This document shows, one piece after another, positions 45,369 to 54,535 of a stretch of 64,000 nt of DNA. The DNA is from Corallibacter vietnamensis. Lineage in GTDB: Bacteria > Bacteroidota > Bacteroidia > Flavobacteriales > Flavobacteriaceae. Location of the stretch: NCBI RefSeq assembly GCF_039537875.1, contig NZ_BAABBI010000004.1, positions 1 to 64,000 on the forward strand, in the 5' to 3' direction. Positions within the stretch are counted from its first letter, which is position 1. Every line of letters begins with the position of its first letter. The notes below the pieces were generated by a model, which worked only from the letters and a program-made list of their open reading frames with translations, did no database searches and had not been told where the DNA came from. The position numbers were made by a program, and so were the translations under genes.

Positions 45369-45874
45369 TTAGTTGGATATAAAAATGAATCCAATACATT
45401 AAATTTTAATTGCTTATTGTCTGTAAGCTCATATTTTACAAGAAGTTCTCCCCAATATTTTCCATCAGAAAAATTGGCTATAATCCACTCATGATTTAAT
45501 AGTCTAATATGATCTATTAGCATTCGTCCGCCATTACCAGACATAGCAGCATAAGGTATTAATGGGTGTTCATCACCTTTTACCGTATTCAAATCATACA
45601 TCTGATCTTTTATAAAAGGCACTAACTCATCTATTCTATACCCTTTGTTTTCATAAAAAGTCATGGCTTGTTCGCTATTTTCAATAGAAAATTCTGAAGC
45701 GACTAAAATTTTATCACGCAATTGATTAATGGTATCTGCGTATTTTTCTTCTCGTAATACTTTTCTATCAAGCTTTTTCTCGTAGTCTTCTAAAATATGT
45801 TTTGAGTTTACATACTGAAACAATACAAGTAACAGTGAAAAAATAAACAAGTACATAAATATTCTATTCTTCAT
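45365..45874 (-). CDS. Unknown membrane-anchored 169-residue protein
   Basis: The protein has one N-terminal hydrophobic segment (MKNRIFMYLFIFSLLLVLFQ) that should anchor it. A short coiled-coil-like part (LEDYEKKLDRKVLREEKYAD) precedes a compact domain ending FKFNDLDS-like strands (KQLKFNVLDSFLYPTN). I do not recognise the family. Its start overlaps the stop of the MBL-fold gene by one base (TAATG), so it is translated with it. Confidence 0.7.
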   Translation of the reverse strand: MKNRIFMYLFIFSLLLVLFQYVNSKHILEDYEKKLDRKVLREEKYADTINQLRDKILVASEFSIENSEQAMTFYENKGYRIDELVPFIKDQMYDLNTVKGDEHPLIPYAAMSGNGGRMLIDHIRLLNHEWIIANFSDGKYWGELLVKYELTDNKQLKFNVLDSFLYPTN

Positions 45875-46635
45875 TATATGGTAATTTGTAAATTATCGTA
45901 AGCTAAAAAAACGTTTTCTGGCAACTTTTGTTGTACCTCATCATGGAAACCTAACAAGTGACTTATATGCGTTAAATAAGCACGTTTGGGTTTTACTTTA
46001 TCTATAAACTCTAAGGCTTCACTTAAACTAAAATGAGATATATGCTCGGTTTCTCTCAATGCATTTATTACTAAAACATCTACGCCTTTTAGTTTTTCAA
46101 TTTCTACTTCTTCAACAAACTTCATATCTGTTAAATAAGCAAATTTGTCAAACCTAAAACCAAACACTTGTATTTGATAATGTGTTCCCTCAATTGGAAT
46201 AACATTCATATTTCCTAACTGAAAAGGCTTATTTTCTATAACATGTGGCAACACACTTGGTGCTCCAGGATATCTATTTTCAGTTTCAAATATATAATTA
46301 AATCGAGTTTCTAGTGCTTTTAAAACTCGCTCATGAACATAAATTGGCAAATCTCCTTGCTTAAACACAAACGGTCTAATATCATCTAAACCTGCAGTAT
46401 GGTCTGCATGCTCGTGCGTAAAAATAATTCCATCTATTTTGCTGCAATTAGCGCGTAACATTTGTTGCCTAAAATCTGGACCACAATCTATTACATAAGC
46501 AAAGTCTTCCCATTCTATCAATACAGAAACTCGTAAGCGTTTATCTTTTGGATTTTCGCTTAGACATACTGGGTGAGAGCTTCCAATAACTGGAATCCCT
46601 TGAGATGTTCCTGTTCCTAAAAAAGTAACTTTCAA
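45874..46635 (-). CDS. MBL-fold metallohydrolase (PhnP-like)
   Basis: The 253-residue protein begins MKVTFLGTGTSQGIPVIGSS and has the dinuclear metal motif THEHADHT (His74, His76, Asp78, His79), with further ligands in YLTDMKF and AYLTHISHLLGFHDEVQ. The GTGTSQGIP start and the 250-residue length fit the PhnP-like branch, which cleaves cyclic phosphodiesters. An exact substrate cannot be read. It leads a two-gene unit with the membrane-anchored unknown. Confidence 0.9.
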   Translation of the reverse strand: MKVTFLGTGTSQGIPVIGSSHPVCLSENPKDKRLRVSVLIEWEDFAYVIDCGPDFRQQMLRANCSKIDGIIFTHEHADHTAGLDDIRPFVFKQGDLPIYVHERVLKALETRFNYIFETENRYPGAPSVLPHVIENKPFQLGNMNVIPIEGTHYQIQVFGFRFDKFAYLTDMKFVEEVEIEKLKGVDVLVINALRETEHISHFSLSEALEFIDKVKPKRAYLTHISHLLGFHDEVQQKLPENVFLAYDNLQITI

Positions 46636-46671
46636 ACGTGTTAATTTTGTAACAAAAATAAACTATTTATT

Positions 46672-46700
46672 TTGTTTCACCTGCTATTTTAATACCTTTG
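46672..46700 (+). promoter_or_regulatory. Bacteroidota housekeeping promoter
   Basis: TTG at 46672-46674, an 18-base spacer and TACCTTTG at 46693-46700 give an excellent -33/-7 match, 27 bases before the start of the 484-residue gene. Confidence 0.78.
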
Positions 46701-46727
46701 TGATAAAGATTTAATCCCGGTTTACAT

Positions 46728-48182
46728 ATGGAAATTACCTTAAAAGGAGACAGAGAGTTTGATGAGATTCCTTCGCTTAAAACAAAAGCACTTCGTATTA
46801 ACCTAAACGAAAACATCTATGGTACCTTTGCCGAAATAGGCGCAGGTCAAGAAACTGTACGTCAGTTTTTTAGAGCTGGTGGTGCATCAGGAACTATCGC
46901 AAAAGCAATGTCTGCTTATGATAAAGATTTTAGTGATGCTATTTATGGTATTGAAGATGATAAACGCTATGTAACTGAAGCGCGATTACGAAAAATGTTA
47001 ACTCATGAAATCAATCTTATAGAACAGCGATTAATTCGTGAAAAGCATCCTAATAAATTATATTTCTCATATGCTAACACGGTAGCAACCATAGACTTTG
47101 CTAAAAAATACAAAGGTCATGGTTGGGTTGGAATTCGTTATCAAATTGATCCTAATGAAAAGGAATATAACGAAATCATTCTTCATATTCGTTTTAAAGA
47201 AAATGATGCAAGACTACAACAAGAAACGTTAGGTATTTTAGGTACAAACTTAATTTATGGTGCTTTTTATAAGTATAATGAGCCTAAAAAGCTTTTACGA
47301 TATTTATATGATCACCTTGATAAAGATCAATTAGAAATTGATACAATAAATTTTTCTGGACCTGTTTTTGAAGATGTAGATAACCGTTTAATGAGTTTAC
47401 AACTTGTTAAAAATGGTATGACAGATGCCGTAATGTTTGCCCCAGATGGTAACAACGTACTTCCTGCTGCTGTACTTTACAAAAGAAACATATTAGCATT
47501 AAGAGGAAGTTTTAGACCTGTAACCAAAGTCAATATGGACATGTTTAAGAAATCTTATGACATGTTTATAAAAGAAAATAAAGTAGATGAAGAAAAAACA
47601 CAAGTTGTGTTTGAAATTACGCTTTCAAACCTTCGTGCTGAAGGAGAGATTGACGAGCAAGACTTTATGGATCGTGCCAAACTACTTTGTTCTTTAGGTC
47701 AAACCGTATTAATTTCAAACTTTCAAGAATATTACAAACTGGTTGAGTACTTCTCTCAATACACAAAAAGTCGTATGGGACTTGCTATGGGCGTAAACAA
47801 TTTAGTTGATATTTTTGATGAAAAATACTACCGTCATTTAAGTGGAGGTATTCTTGAAGCCTTTGGTAAACTCTTCTTTAAAGACTTACGCGTGTACTTA
47901 TACCCAATGCAAAATGACGATGGTACCATTACAAACAGTGAGAATTTAAAAGTACATCCGCGTATGAAAGAATTATATAAATTCTTTAAATACAATGGAA
48001 AAGTCGTAGATATTAGCGATTACAATATGTCAAACCTTTCTGTTTTTTCTAGAACAGTTTTAAAAATGATAAATGAAGGCGAAGACGGATGGGAAGCTAT
48101 GCTACCAGAAGGTGTTTCTAAATTAATTAAAGAAAAAAGCCTCTTTGGTTGCGAAGTTGAAGAAGTTTTTAGAGATGAATAA
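46728..48182 (+). CDS. Conserved cytoplasmic protein of unknown function (484 residues)
   Basis: The protein begins MEITLKGDREFDEIPSLKTK and continues with ENIYGTFAEIGAGQETVRQF and FRAGGASGTIAKAMSAYDKD, blocks I remember as very conserved in Bacteroidota. Homologues sometimes carry names such as TonB-dependent receptor. Nothing here supports that: there is no signal peptide, no beta-barrel pattern and no plug motif. It is more likely a soluble enzyme. It has a strong promoter and its own terminator, so it is probably monocistronic and well expressed. Confidence 0.75.
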   Translation: MEITLKGDREFDEIPSLKTKALRINLNENIYGTFAEIGAGQETVRQFFRAGGASGTIAKAMSAYDKDFSDAIYGIEDDKRYVTEARLRKMLTHEINLIEQRLIREKHPNKLYFSYANTVATIDFAKKYKGHGWVGIRYQIDPNEKEYNEIILHIRFKENDARLQQETLGILGTNLIYGAFYKYNEPKKLLRYLYDHLDKDQLEIDTINFSGPVFEDVDNRLMSLQLVKNGMTDAVMFAPDGNNVLPAAVLYKRNILALRGSFRPVTKVNMDMFKKSYDMFIKENKVDEEKTQVVFEITLSNLRAEGEIDEQDFMDRAKLLCSLGQTVLISNFQEYYKLVEYFSQYTKSRMGLAMGVNNLVDIFDEKYYRHLSGGILEAFGKLFFKDLRVYLYPMQNDDGTITNSENLKVHPRMKELYKFFKYNGKVVDISDYNMSNLSVFSRTVLKMINEGEDGWEAMLPEGVSKLIKEKSLFGCEVEEVFRDE

Positions 48183-48188
48183 AACAAT

Positions 48189-48218
48189 AAAAAAAGCGAC
48201 CAAAAGGTCGCTTTTTTT
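48189..48218. terminator. Bidirectional terminator
   Basis: AAAAAAAGCGACC, loop AAAA, GGTCGCTTTTTTT, placed between the 484-residue gene and the oppositely directed peroxiredoxin gene. It touches the last two bases of the latter's stop codon. Confidence 0.95.
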
Positions 48219-48669
48219 ATTTTAATATTTGGCTTGTATGCTCTTTGGTTTTTACTTTAGAAATTATATCCTCAATAACACCTTGTTCATCAATAATAAA
48301 AGTTGTTCTGTGAATACCATCATATTCACGTCCCATAAACTTTTTAGGCCCCCAAACACCAAAAGCATTAATTACCGTTTTATCTTCATCTGCTAAAAGC
48401 GGATAAGGAAAACCATACTTGTTTTTAAAATTAGATTGACGTTTAGCACTATCTGCACTTACGCCTATTATATCATAACCTTGGGCTTTAAAACGGTCGT
48501 AGTTATCACTTAAATTACATGCTTCTGCTGTACATCCAGGTGTACTTGCTTTAGGATAAAAGAAAACTACTAATTTTTTTCCTTTGTAATCACTTAAAGA
48601 AATTGTATTTCCATCTTGATCTTGTGCTGAAAACTCTGGAGCTTTGTCTCCTATTTTTAAACTTGTCAT
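48217..48669 (-). CDS. bcp: Thiol peroxidase of the Bcp/PrxQ family
   Basis: The protein is 150 residues from the ATG at 48669; the frame stays open upstream, but MTSLKIGDKAPEFSAQDQDG is the usual start. The peroxidatic Cys lies in FYPKASTPGCTAEACNLSDN, with the resolving Cys five residues later (CTAEAC), the atypical two-Cys arrangement of PrxQ. It reduces hydrogen peroxide and organic peroxides using thioredoxin. The TTFIIDEQGVIEDI segment is also typical. Confidence 0.94.
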   Translation of the reverse strand: MTSLKIGDKAPEFSAQDQDGNTISLSDYKGKKLVVFFYPKASTPGCTAEACNLSDNYDRFKAQGYDIIGVSADSAKRQSNFKNKYGFPYPLLADEDKTVINAFGVWGPKKFMGREYDGIHRTTFIIDEQGVIEDIISKVKTKEHTSQILK

Positions 48670-48794
48670 ATTTATGTAACTTTGATTTTTTATTATAAAT
48701 AGCCTTGAAATACACAAGGCATTGTAAAAATATTATAACTATAGTAATAGCTCTGTAGTTATAAAAGTCTCTATTATTGAGTAAAAATACAACT

Positions 48795-49451
48795 ATGACC
48801 AAACAAGAAAAAGTAGATTTTGTTATAAATACGTTAAAGGAATTATATCCTACCATTCCTATTCCTTTAGACCATAAAGATCCTTACACCTTATTAATAG
48901 CTGTTTTAATGTCTGCTCAAAGCACAGATGTTCGTGTTAACCAAATAACACCACTACTATTTGAAAAGGCAGATAATCCTTATGACATGATAAAATTAAC
49001 TGTGGATGAAATAAGAGAGATTATAAAACCCGTAGGATTATCTCCTATGAAAAGTAAAGGCATTCATGGTTTATCACAAATTTTAATTGATAAACATAAC
49101 GGTGAAGTTCCAAAAACATATGAAGCACTTGAGGCTTTGCCTGCGGTAGGACATAAAACTGCAGCCGTTGTTTTATCTCAAGCTTTTGGTATTCCAGCTT
49201 TTCCTGTAGACACTCACATTCATAGGCTTATGTATCGTTGGGGGTTTACCAATGGTAAAAACGTTGTACAAACTGAAAAAGATGCTAAACGCTTATTTCC
49301 TGAAGCATTATGGAACGACTTGCACTTACAAATTATTTGGTATGGTCGTGAGTATTCGCCTGCTCGTGGTTGGAATCTTGATAAGGATATTATTACAAAA
49401 ACGATAGGTCGTAAAACTGTGATAAATGATTATTACAAAAAAAAGTCCTGA
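48795..49451 (+). CDS. nth: Endonuclease III-like DNA glycosylase without Fe-S cluster
   Basis: The protein is 218 residues from the ATG at 48795; a TTG 18 bases earlier is less likely. It has the helix-hairpin-helix LPAVGHKTAAVVLSQAFG with the catalytic Lys, and VDTHIHRL with the catalytic Asp, so it should act as a bifunctional glycosylase/AP lyase on oxidised pyrimidines. The C-terminal four-Cys cluster motif of classic Nth is absent; the protein has no Cys at all and ends GWNLDKDIITKTIGRKTVIN. The terminator stem begins inside its last codons. Confidence 0.92.
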   Translation: MTKQEKVDFVINTLKELYPTIPIPLDHKDPYTLLIAVLMSAQSTDVRVNQITPLLFEKADNPYDMIKLTVDEIREIIKPVGLSPMKSKGIHGLSQILIDKHNGEVPKTYEALEALPAVGHKTAAVVLSQAFGIPAFPVDTHIHRLMYRWGFTNGKNVVQTEKDAKRLFPEALWNDLHLQIIWYGREYSPARGWNLDKDIITKTIGRKTVINDYYKKKS

Positions 49452-49470
49452 CGACTAATCAGGACTTTTT
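49437..49470. terminator. Terminator overlapping the nth stop codon
   Basis: AAAAAGTCCTGA, a 7-base loop and TCAGGACTTTTT. The TGA of the left arm is the stop codon of nth. The right arm has a T tract for nth, and the A tract on the left serves the opposite small gene. Confidence 0.9.
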
Positions 49471-49476
49471 CAAAGT

Positions 49477-49623
49477 TTAGTTGAGAAGTGCTTCAAACTT
49501 CATCTTATTACAATTTATAACACTTAAAGCCTTCGAATAATTAAGAAGAAAATTAACCGTTTCTTCTTTTGGATTTAAATCAGTTTGAATTTGAGGAGTT
49601 TTTTTTGAGTAAAGTTTTGCCAT
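49477..49623 (-). CDS. Small 48-residue protein
   Basis: The open frame begins MAKLYSKKTPQIQTDLNPKE and ends KMKFEALLN. The middle (ETVNFLLNYSKALSVINCNK) is amphipathic helix-like. It sits between nth and the sigma factor gene, faces the shared terminator, and has protein-like composition. I recall a similar conserved NFLLNYSKSL-type small protein in Flavobacteriaceae, but cannot name a role. It was found by reading the gap and is short enough to be missed by length cut-offs. Confidence 0.6.
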   Translation of the reverse strand: MAKLYSKKTPQIQTDLNPKEETVNFLLNYSKALSVINCNKMKFEALLN

Positions 49624-49698
49624 TTAAATAATTATTGGGTTATACACTTTACTTAACGCCTATAAATTTAGTTTATTGTATTTAAAATTAAAAAATTA

Positions 49699-50289
49699 CT
49701 AATTCGTTAATATGATATTGTGCTTATCTATTATTTTTCTCATATTTATTAGTGCATAGCGCATTCTTCCTAGTGCGGTATTAATACTTACACCTGTTTT
49801 TTCTGATATTTCTTTAAAGCTCATATCATTATACATACGCATTACCAAAACCTCCTTTTGGTCTTCTGGTAACTCTTCTATAACACGACGCACATGACTT
49901 TCTACTTGGTTTTTTATAATACTTTTCTCTGCATCTAATGCACTATCACTTATCACCGAAAAAATATTAAAATCTCCTGTATTGCTAAATTTTGGCATTC
50001 TATTATTTTTTCTAAAATAATCTATCACCAAATTGTGAGATATGCGCATTACCCAAGGTAAAAATTTTCCTTCTTCATTATACTTCCCTAACTTTAAAGT
50101 TTTTATAACCTTAATAAAGGTATCCTGAAAAATATCTTCAGCAATATCTCTATCATAAACTTTTGAGTAAATAAAGCTATAAATACGTTGCTTGTGTCTA
50201 GTTATAAGTGTTTCTAATGCCTTTTCATTACCTTTAAGGTAATTACTAACTAAAGTAGCGTCTGAGATAAGTTCGTTGTGCATAATCAT
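49699..50289 (-). CDS. ECF-type RNA polymerase sigma factor
   Basis: The 196-residue protein has region 2 (ALETLITRHKQRIYSFIYSK, then DRDIAEDIFQDTFIKVIKTL and LPWVMRISHNLVIDYFRKNN) and region 4 (IEELPEDQKEVLVMRMYNDM, then FKEISEKTGVSINTALGRMR). It directs RNA polymerase to a stress or envelope regulon. No anti-sigma factor gene lies downstream, which is unusual for many ECF factors. A start at the second Met (50283) is equally possible. Confidence 0.92.
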   Translation of the reverse strand: MIMHNELISDATLVSNYLKGNEKALETLITRHKQRIYSFIYSKVYDRDIAEDIFQDTFIKVIKTLKLGKYNEEGKFLPWVMRISHNLVIDYFRKNNRMPKFSNTGDFNIFSVISDSALDAEKSIIKNQVESHVRRVIEELPEDQKEVLVMRMYNDMSFKEISEKTGVSINTALGRMRYALINMRKIIDKHNIILTN

Positions 50290-50299
50290 TACTTTTTAA

Positions 50300-50317
50300 C
50301 ATAGATATACATCTATG
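50300..50317. promoter_or_regulatory. Perfect dyad upstream of the ECF sigma gene
   Basis: CATAGAT-ATAC-ATCTATG is an inverted repeat with 7-bp arms, 11 bases before the sigma factor start codon on the other strand. It could be an operator or a leader hairpin over the ribosome site. No regulator is identified. Confidence 0.35.
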
Positions 50318-50520
50318 GCTTGGGTTAAAAATGTCAAAAAAAGTAATTGTATGCTATAGGCTACTTATATGATTTTTAGATTTATATGATTCAAATATAA
50401 CAACATTCATTTCTAAAAAGCAAAAATTATTTAAAATTTTCTTAAAAAAAATGCTAATCTATCTATTTTTTAAGCTAATAATCTTGTAGTATCTTTGCGC
50501 AATTATCTTCTATAATTACT

Positions 50521-53301
50521 ATGGCTACAAATATTTCTGAAGTAAACCCTAAAACCAATATTATCATTAAAGGTGCTAAACTGCACAACCTTAAAAATAT
50601 TGATGTTGTTATTCCTAGAAATAAATTAGTGGTTATTACTGGGCTTTCTGGTTCTGGTAAATCTAGTTTAGCTTTTGATACGTTATATGCCGAAGGACAA
50701 CGCCGGTATGTTGAAAGTTTATCTAGTTATGCGCGTCAGTTTTTAGGACGTCTTAATAAACCAAAAGTTGATTACATAAAAGGAATTGCTCCTGCCATTG
50801 CCATAGAACAAAAAGTAAACTCTACAAATCCAAGATCTACAGTAGGTACGACTACAGAAATTTACGATTATTTAAAATTATTATTTGCTAGAATTGGTAA
50901 AACATACTCTCCAAAATCTGGTGACGAAGTAAAAAAAGATACGGTTGCAGATGTATTAGCTTTTGTTAAAACATTTACTGAAAGAGAAAAGCTACTACTA
51001 CTCGCGCCTATTCATCTTGAAGAAGGTCGTACCATGCCTGAAAAATTAAAGGTCTTACAACAACAAGGTTATGCAAGAATACAAGTAAACAATGAGGTTT
51101 TTAGAATTGAAGACGCCATAGATAAACCCCTTGAAAATGTGTTTCTTGTAGTTGATAGGATTATTACAAAAAACGAAGAAGATTTTTATAACAGACTAGC
51201 TGACGCCATACAAACTGCCTTTTTTGAAGGTAAAGGCGAATGCTATATTGAACAGTTAAGTAACAATAAAAAACGTCATTTCAGTAACAAATTTGAACTA
51301 GATGGTATAGATTTTTTAGAACCTAATATTCATCTATTTAGTTTTAACAACCCTTACGGAGCGTGTCCTAAATGCGAGGGTTATGGAGATATTATTGGTA
51401 TTGATGAAGATTTAGTAATACCTAATACAGCGCTTTCTGTATATGAAAATGCTATTTTTCCTTGGCGCGGAGACAGTATGAGCTGGTACAGAGATATGCT
51501 TGTAAACAACTCTCATAAATTTGATTTCCCTATTCATAAACCCTATTTTGAGTTAAGCGAAAATCATAAACAACTTATTTGGGATGGCAATGAGTTTTTT
51601 GAAGGTTTAAACAGTTTTTTTGCTGAATTAGAATCTAAAGCATACAAAATTCAAAATCGTGTTATGTTATCACGATACCGTGGTAAAACAAAATGTAAAG
51701 CCTGTCAAGGCAAGCGTTTACGCCCTGAAGCAAATTATGTGAAAATTGGTGGTAAAACCATTACCGATTTAGTAGACATGCCTTTAGATAAACTCATTAC
51801 ATTTTTTAAAAACCTGGAGTTAAACTCACACGAATTAAAAATTGCTGAACGCTTACTTAAAGAGATAAACAATCGTTTAAGCTATCTTGAAAATGTAGGT
51901 TTAAATTACTTAACACTAAACAGAAAATCAAACACGCTTTCTGGAGGTGAGAGTCAGCGTATTAACCTAGCTACCTCTTTAGGTAGTAGTTTAGTAGGTT
52001 CTATGTATATTCTTGACGAGCCTAGTATTGGCTTACACCCAAAAGACACCGAAAAACTTATAGATGTTTTAAAAGCATTACGAGATTTAGGAAACACCGT
52101 AATTGTTGTAGAGCATGATGAAGATATTATGCAGCATGCTGATGAAATCATAGATATTGGTCCAGAAGCAGGTACTTTTGGTGGTGAAGTTGTTGCCGCT
52201 GGTACATATAGCGATATGTTAGCATCAAACTCACTAACAGCGCAATACCTTAATGGTAATTTACAAATTGATGTTCCTAAAAAACGCCGTGTATCAAAAT
52301 ATCATATAGACATAATAGGCGCAAGAGAAAATAATTTACAAAACATTAATGTTACGCTTCCTCTTAATATGCTTACTGTTGTTACAGGTGTTTCTGGTAG
52401 CGGAAAAAGTACACTTATTAAAAAAATCGTGTATCCAGCGTTACAAAAAAAACTTACCGATTTTGGAGATAAACCAGGACAGTTTAGTGAACTAAAAGGC
52501 AACTTTAGTAACATAAAGCATATAGAATTTGTAGATCAAAACCCTATTGGGAGATCTTCTCGTTCTAATCCAGTAACATATATTAAAGCTTATGATGATA
52601 TCCGCTCGTTATTTGCTAGCCAAAAATTGAGTAAAATACGAAACTACCAAGCAAAACATTTCTCTTTTAATGTTGATGGTGGCCGCTGCGAAACTTGTAA
52701 AGGTGAAGGCGAAGTAACTATTGAAATGCAGTTTATGGCCGACGTTCACCTTACTTGTGAAACTTGTAATGGTAAAAGGTTTAAAAAGGAGGTTTTAGAA
52801 GTTACATTTCATGATAAATCTATTGATGATATTTTAAATATGACAATAGACGACGCCATAACGTTCTTCAACAATCACGATCAAAGTAAAATACATAACA
52901 AGCTTAAGCCTTTACAAGATGTTGGTTTAGGCTACGTTACATTGGGGCAAAGTTCATCAACACTTTCTGGTGGTGAAGCGCAACGTATTAAGCTTGCATC
53001 ATTTTTAGGAAAAGGTAGCAAAAGTGATAATGCGCTGTTTATCTTTGATGAACCTACAACTGGTCTACATTTTCATGACATTCAAAAGTTATTAAAATCG
53101 TTTAATGCTTTAATTGAAAAAGGACACTCTATTATTGTTATCGAGCACAACCTAGAACTTATCAAATGTGCCGACTATATTATAGATCTAGGCCCTGAAG
53201 GAGGCGAAAACGGTGGTAAACTTATGGCTAGCGGAACTCCTGAAGAAATTGTTGCTAATGCAAATTCTATTACAGGTAGTTACCTTAAAGAAAAGCTCTA
53301 A
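50521..53301 (+). CDS. uvrA: Excinuclease ABC subunit A
   Basis: The 926-residue damage-recognition ATPase of nucleotide excision repair has the Walker A sites GLSGSGKSSLAFDTLYAEGQ and GVSGSGKSTLIKKI, the signature motifs LSGGESQRINLA and LSGGEAQRIKLA, and zinc modules with CPKCEGYGD, CKACQGKRLRPEA and CETCKGEGE/CETCNGKRF. All are intact and the length is normal. It works with UvrB and UvrC, which are not in this window. A TATCTTTG element about 20 bases before the start may be the -7 box. Confidence 0.97.
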   Translation: MATNISEVNPKTNIIIKGAKLHNLKNIDVVIPRNKLVVITGLSGSGKSSLAFDTLYAEGQRRYVESLSSYARQFLGRLNKPKVDYIKGIAPAIAIEQKVNSTNPRSTVGTTTEIYDYLKLLFARIGKTYSPKSGDEVKKDTVADVLAFVKTFTEREKLLLLAPIHLEEGRTMPEKLKVLQQQGYARIQVNNEVFRIEDAIDKPLENVFLVVDRIITKNEEDFYNRLADAIQTAFFEGKGECYIEQLSNNKKRHFSNKFELDGIDFLEPNIHLFSFNNPYGACPKCEGYGDIIGIDEDLVIPNTALSVYENAIFPWRGDSMSWYRDMLVNNSHKFDFPIHKPYFELSENHKQLIWDGNEFFEGLNSFFAELESKAYKIQNRVMLSRYRGKTKCKACQGKRLRPEANYVKIGGKTITDLVDMPLDKLITFFKNLELNSHELKIAERLLKEINNRLSYLENVGLNYLTLNRKSNTLSGGESQRINLATSLGSSLVGSMYILDEPSIGLHPKDTEKLIDVLKALRDLGNTVIVVEHDEDIMQHADEIIDIGPEAGTFGGEVVAAGTYSDMLASNSLTAQYLNGNLQIDVPKKRRVSKYHIDIIGARENNLQNINVTLPLNMLTVVTGVSGSGKSTLIKKIVYPALQKKLTDFGDKPGQFSELKGNFSNIKHIEFVDQNPIGRSSRSNPVTYIKAYDDIRSLFASQKLSKIRNYQAKHFSFNVDGGRCETCKGEGEVTIEMQFMADVHLTCETCNGKRFKKEVLEVTFHDKSIDDILNMTIDDAITFFNNHDQSKIHNKLKPLQDVGLGYVTLGQSSSTLSGGEAQRIKLASFLGKGSKSDNALFIFDEPTTGLHFHDIQKLLKSFNALIEKGHSIIVIEHNLELIKCADYIIDLGPEGGENGGKLMASGTPEEIVANANSITGSYLKEKL

Positions 53302-54374
53302 TAATATAAAAAAGCAAAAAAGGCTAAAAAGAGTGTTATTGGAATAAGTATTGTAAAAAAACTTAATACAATAACATTACTTTTTACAAAGCTTATAAAC
53401 CAGCCTTGTTCATAAAAACGTTTTAGGCCTATAAATAAGTATATAAAGGTAGATAACATAGTTAGTACTGTTATCCAAACAGGAAAATTTGACCATATAA
53501 AGTTACAGGCTACCAAAATGCTAAATACTGTAAATAGATAAGCAAAAAAGTAAAAGCTAAACACCAAATGATAGGCATAAGCTCCTTTTCTAAAATACAT
53601 TAGCTTTAGTAACAATGCAAATATTGGTAGTAAAAAAAACATGGCTATCGGGATGGTATCATAAAAACGTTTTAGAATAGAACCGCCACTTTTATATTTA
53701 TAAAATTTTAAAAACTGTTCATAAAATTTTCTTTTTAAATAACCCGCATCATCATCAAGGCCCATATGCTTATAAATAACTTGATCTGAAGCTCCTACTC
53801 GTAATAATGAATCTACCTCTGTTTGATTAAAACCAGCAAAATTATATGACCTTTTAGAACTTGAACTTGTTTTTATGATAGAGTCTAGCGATTTTATTTC
53901 TGCATTTGTCAACTCTAAATCTTCATTGTTTTTTATATAAGGTGCCATATATTTCTTAAACTGAACAGAATCTAAAGGCTTTTGATACATAGAGTCCATA
54001 ACAACTTTAGCTCTTTCAAAATCTTTCTTAATAGAAGCATCAAAAAGAGTTGCTTGCTTATTTGCTATAAATGAAAACAAGAAGAAAAGTACAACCGAAA
54101 TAAACAAATACATTTGAGCCGGATGCAAATACAGCAAGCGCTTACCTTCTAAAAAACGCTTTGCCAAATACCCTGGTCTTGTCATTAACGGAATAAAGCT
54201 TTTAAAAAAACGTGCATCTACAGAAAAGTAGTTACTAATAGTATTACTAAACAGAATTCCCAGTGTTAATTCATCTTTAGATTTTTGTCCGCAATAAGGA
54301 CAAAACTTATAAGTTACATCAAAAGATTTTTCACAGTTTTTACAAGTGTATTGGTTAGTTGGCATAATCAGCAT
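53298..54374 (-). CDS. DUF3667 membrane protein with zinc ribbon
   Basis: The 358-residue protein has an N-terminal zinc ribbon (CKNCEKSFDVTYKFCPYCGQ), the conserved LTRPGYLAKRFLEGKRLLYL-like block (here LMTRPGYLAKRFLEGKRLLY) and five membrane helices. This is the DUF3667 layout, common in Bacteroidota and of unknown function. Its last four bases overlap the end of uvrA on the other strand. A long cytoplasmic or periplasmic insert of about 130 residues lies between the first and second membrane helices. Confidence 0.85.
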   Translation of the reverse strand: MLIMPTNQYTCKNCEKSFDVTYKFCPYCGQKSKDELTLGILFSNTISNYFSVDARFFKSFIPLMTRPGYLAKRFLEGKRLLYLHPAQMYLFISVVLFFLFSFIANKQATLFDASIKKDFERAKVVMDSMYQKPLDSVQFKKYMAPYIKNNEDLELTNAEIKSLDSIIKTSSSSKRSYNFAGFNQTEVDSLLRVGASDQVIYKHMGLDDDAGYLKRKFYEQFLKFYKYKSGGSILKRFYDTIPIAMFFLLPIFALLLKLMYFRKGAYAYHLVFSFYFFAYLFTVFSILVACNFIWSNFPVWITVLTMLSTFIYLFIGLKRFYEQGWFISFVKSNVIVLSFFTILIPITLFLAFFAFLYY

Positions 54375-54453
54375 TGTTGGTACTCATAAAAGTATAAAAA
54401 AAAACCGTTCTTACAGACAACACAAATAGCTAACAATCAGCTTATTATTTTTT

Positions 54454-54469
54454 TGGCACGCAAATTGAA
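54454..54469 (+). promoter_or_regulatory. Possible sigma-54 promoter
   Basis: TGGCACGCAAATTGAA has a perfect -24 element (TGGCACG) and the right spacing, but the -12 element is TTGAA instead of TTGCA. It lies about 67 bases before the exported-protein gene at 54536. The missing -12 C lowers confidence. Confidence 0.45.
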
Positions 54470-54535
54470 AAGAATAAAACAAATAGCGTAAGCCGAAAAG
54501 CTAATGAGTAGGCATCATCTAAAAACCTAAATATT

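Noticed and set aside
48670..48717. 16-residue N-terminal extension of the peroxiredoxin
   Set aside because: MTSLKIGDKAPEF is the usual family start; the extension has no similarity to the family.
48777..48794. TTG start adding six residues to Nth
   Set aside because: The ATG at 48795 fits homologues better and no ribosome site favours the TTG.
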